From Bacteroidia bacterium (GTDB taxonomy: Bacteria; Bacteroidota; Bacteroidia; Bacteroidales; Rikenellaceae), in the NCBI GenBank assembly GCA_025999315.1, contig BNXD01000020.1, positions 1 to 24,680 on the forward strand: 24,680 bases of DNA. The letters run 5' to 3'. A model generated the notes under the pieces. It saw only the letters and a list, made by a program, of their open reading frames with translations. It made no database searches and had not been told where the DNA came from. Shown piece by piece: positions 23,449-24,680 of this stretch (position 1 is the first letter of the stretch; each line of letters starts with the position of its first letter). The position numbers were made by a program, and so were the translations under genes.

Positions 23449-23778
23449 TTAATTGTTCTTCCGGAACTCCTCGCGGAACTTGACAAACCCCGCCCATCCC
23501 TGGTCGCCGACGATCTTCTTGAATTCGGCGTTTTTCTTGCCTTCGGCCCTCTGCAACTCGGCCTTTTTCTCCTGCTGGCTCTTGTCCGACTTGGCGATCT
23601 GAGACTTGTCTTTGTTGAATTGAGTGTTGATCTCCATCAGAAGGTCTTTCTGGTCGGAGGTAACGACCTTCTCGGCCACGGCCTTGTTCATCATGTCGGC
23701 AAACGACGGTTTCTTGCTCTGGGCAGAGGCGACGCTGGCCAACAGCACGACAACCATCATAACCAAAATCCTTTTCAT
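23449..23778 (-). CDS. Small secreted helical protein, paralogue 1 of 3
   Basis: A 109-residue product, first of the array in transcription order. Signal peptide MKRILVMMVVVLLASVASA, mature start QSKKPSFADMMNKAVAEKVV. Blocks shared with the other two are VVTSDQKDLLMEINTQFNKDK, KSQQEKKAELQRAEGKKNAE and FKKIVGDQGWAGFVKFREEF. No cysteine or membrane segment in the mature part. A promoter -7 element TATGTTTG lies at 23805-23812. The family could be a periplasmic chaperone or stress protein by analogy with Spy, but this is unproved. Confidence 0.8.
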   Translation of the reverse strand: MKRILVMMVVVLLASVASAQSKKPSFADMMNKAVAEKVVTSDQKDLLMEINTQFNKDKSQIAKSDKSQQEKKAELQRAEGKKNAEFKKIVGDQGWAGFVKFREEFRKNN

Positions 23779-23804
23779 GCGAGAGGCGTTTTTTAATTAT
23801 TTCA

Positions 23805-23812
23805 CAAACATA
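23805..23812 (-). promoter_or_regulatory. -7 promoter element for the small secreted protein array
   Basis: On the minus strand this reads TATGTTTG (TAnnTTTG), about 26 bp before the ATG at 23778, with a T-rich tract just upstream and no clear TTTG at -33. Confidence 0.55.
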
Positions 23813-23863
23813 CGAAAAAAAATGTTACGTTGTCTCCCTGCAACTCTAAAACGTTTCAGAGAA

Positions 23864-23919
23864 GGCTTGGAATTTGTTTTCACGTTCTTGCTCTTCGGTC
23901 GCAAAAATTCTTCCAAGCC
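23864..23919 (-). terminator. Long-loop hairpin at the end of the biotin carrier gene
   Basis: GGCTTGGAA and TTCCAAGCC (9 bp, 23864-23872 and 23911-23919) pair around a 38-nt loop, starting one base after the stop codon region of the biotin carrier gene. There is no T tract, so it could be a processing or stability element instead of a terminator. Confidence 0.35.
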
Positions 23920-23920
23920 C

Positions 23921-24370
23921 CTACCCCAGCGTCAGCAGCAAGTCGCCTTCGAGCACCGAATCGCCTTTGCGTTTGTCGATGCTGCGCACCACGCCTTCCA
24001 CATCGCTGTCGATGTTGTTCTCCATCTTCATGGCCTCGAGCACCATCAGCTTCTGGCCCCGTTTGACCGTGTCGCCAACGCCCACCAGCACGTCGAGGAT
24101 AACCCCCGGCAGCGGCGATTTGACCGGCGTCTCCTTGCCCTTGCCCCGCGGAGGCTCCTGGGGTGTGGTGCGCGCCGTCGAGGGATGATAGTCGGTCGAC
24201 ATGGCTGCGGGCTGCTGGACTATCTGGGGGGTCTTGGGTTTGACCGCCACGCCCTCCAGCTCGGCCGTGTACTCCACGCCGTTGACCGCAACGGTTGCCT
24301 GGTTGCCCTCGAGGGTCGATACGACAACATGATAATCGTTGCCGTTGATCTTCATCTTATATTCTTTCAT
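23921..24370 (-). CDS. Biotin carboxyl carrier subunit of a methylmalonyl-CoA/oxaloacetate decarboxylase-type complex
   Basis: A 149-residue carrier that shuttles CO2 on biotin between the carboxyltransferase and the membrane decarboxylase subunit, or serves an acyl-CoA carboxylase. The C-terminal biotinyl domain (about 80-149) has the site MVLEAMKMENN with the biotinylated lysine at residue 115. It is flanked by SPLPGVILDVLVGVGDTVKRGQ and VRSIDKRKGDSVLEGDLLLTLG. Residues 1-40 are a small conserved N-terminal module (MKEYKMKINGNDYHVVV, VAVNGVEYTAELEG), then a Pro/Thr-rich linker. This matches MmdC-type carriers of Bacteroidetes. Upstream on the same strand, 33 bp away, is an OadG/MmdD-like gene. 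The decarboxylase beta subunit usually found next is not downstream here. Confidence 0.92.
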   Translation of the reverse strand: MKEYKMKINGNDYHVVVSTLEGNQATVAVNGVEYTAELEGVAVKPKTPQIVQQPAAMSTDYHPSTARTTPQEPPRGKGKETPVKSPLPGVILDVLVGVGDTVKRGQKLMVLEAMKMENNIDSDVEGVVRSIDKRKGDSVLEGDLLLTLG

Positions 24371-24403
24371 CTTGCCTGTTTGCTTGAAGTCCGGTAATAG
24401 AGT

Positions 24404-24676
24404 TTATCTTCTAACTCTGGGGGGCAGAGCGTTCATTACGCCATAGATCTTGGAGTTCCATGGCGAGTAGACCCTTGCCACACGATTGATCGTCAGCACC
24501 ATCGACTCGGCGTCGTGGAGCGCGCCCTGATACTGTTTCAGCGCGACGCCGATGGCCGCAACGATCTCGGGGGTGACCTCCGGGGTGATCTGCCCGCTCT
24601 GCTCTGCGACCGCCGGAGCGACCGTCTGCTGCCCGAGGGGGGTCTCGGCGCGGTGAAATATCTTTCCGAACTTCAT
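24404..24676 (-). CDS. OadG/MmdD-like small subunit (possibly continuing past the window)
   Basis: The visible 90 residues from ATG 24676 contain PEIVAAIGVALKQYQG and end with VARVYSPWNSKIYGVMNALPP. This SPW..KIYG tail is typical of the small subunit or C-terminal part of OadG family proteins encoded beside biotin carriers in Bacteroidetes decarboxylase clusters. It is thought to help assemble the complex. The frame remains open to the window edge (a GTG codon at 24679), so the real start may be further right. No membrane helix is present in the visible part, unlike full-length OadG. Confidence 0.7.
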   Translation of the reverse strand: MKFGKIFHRAETPLGQQTVAPAVAEQSGQITPEVTPEIVAAIGVALKQYQGALHDAESMVLTINRVARVYSPWNSKIYGVMNALPPRVRR

Positions 24677-24680
24677 CACA

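Noticed and set aside
24404..24679. Start at the GTG of 24679
   Set aside because: The frame is open to the edge, so the GTG may be an internal codon; the ATG at 24676 is the first plausible start inside the window.

Overview
The window looks like a chromosomal segment of a GC-rich Bacteroidales bacterium, most likely Alistipes or a relative in Rikenellaceae. Three things point there. Promoters have the Bacteroidetes -7 element TAnnTTTG (for example TACCTTTG before argG and TATATTTG before argS). Several protein families are typical of Bacteroidetes (a PCMD-domain lipoprotein, a DUF4270 lipoprotein, the short GT5 'starch synthase' family, and an argA-like GNAT next to argG and argC). Spacers also carry the CTGAGCGAAGTCGAAG repeat. 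The genus is an inference; no rRNA or other marker is present.

Layout from left to right. Positions 1-323 are repeat-derived spacer. truB (324-1031, minus) follows, then a spacer with a MITE-like element. Next is a two-gene surface operon on the minus strand: a 946-residue PCMD lipoprotein (2635-5475) overlapping a lipobox plus beta-barrel outer-membrane protein (1365-2642). About 2.5 kb (5476-7951) then holds no convincing gene. It is built from about 629-bp direct repeats, an inverted partial copy and smaller cassettes. dusB (minus) and argS (plus) diverge from a shared 54-bp promoter region.

The central block is metabolic and all on the plus strand: a GNAT acyltransferase proposed for the first arginine step, argG, argC, then queA. 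Terminators and promoters between them show they are several transcription units. A structured leader precedes an overlapping or tightly spaced operon of a short GT5-like protein, a DUF4270 lipoprotein and topA. The span 20512-21389 is repeat-rich and contains a 22-bp-stem hairpin between convergent genes.

On the right, all on the minus strand, are a secreted SH3-domain protein, an array of three paralogous small secreted helical proteins (Spy/CpxP-like in layout), a biotin carrier subunit, and the end of an OadG/MmdD-like subunit of a biotin-dependent decarboxylase.

The most unusual material is in the spacers, not the genes. At least four repeat families are interleaved: R1, about 110 bp with 13-bp terminal inverted repeats; R2, hairpins capped by G(CUUG)C; R3, the 629-bp tandem unit; and R4, the CTGAGCGAAGTCGAAG element. 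Within a family, hairpin arms differ between copies while base pairing is kept (for example TCGCCCC/GGGGCGA versus TCGCCGC/GCGGCGA). That suggests selection on folded RNA or single-stranded DNA. No transposase or RAYT gene is in the window. All readings were made by eye; no alignment, folding or database search was run.
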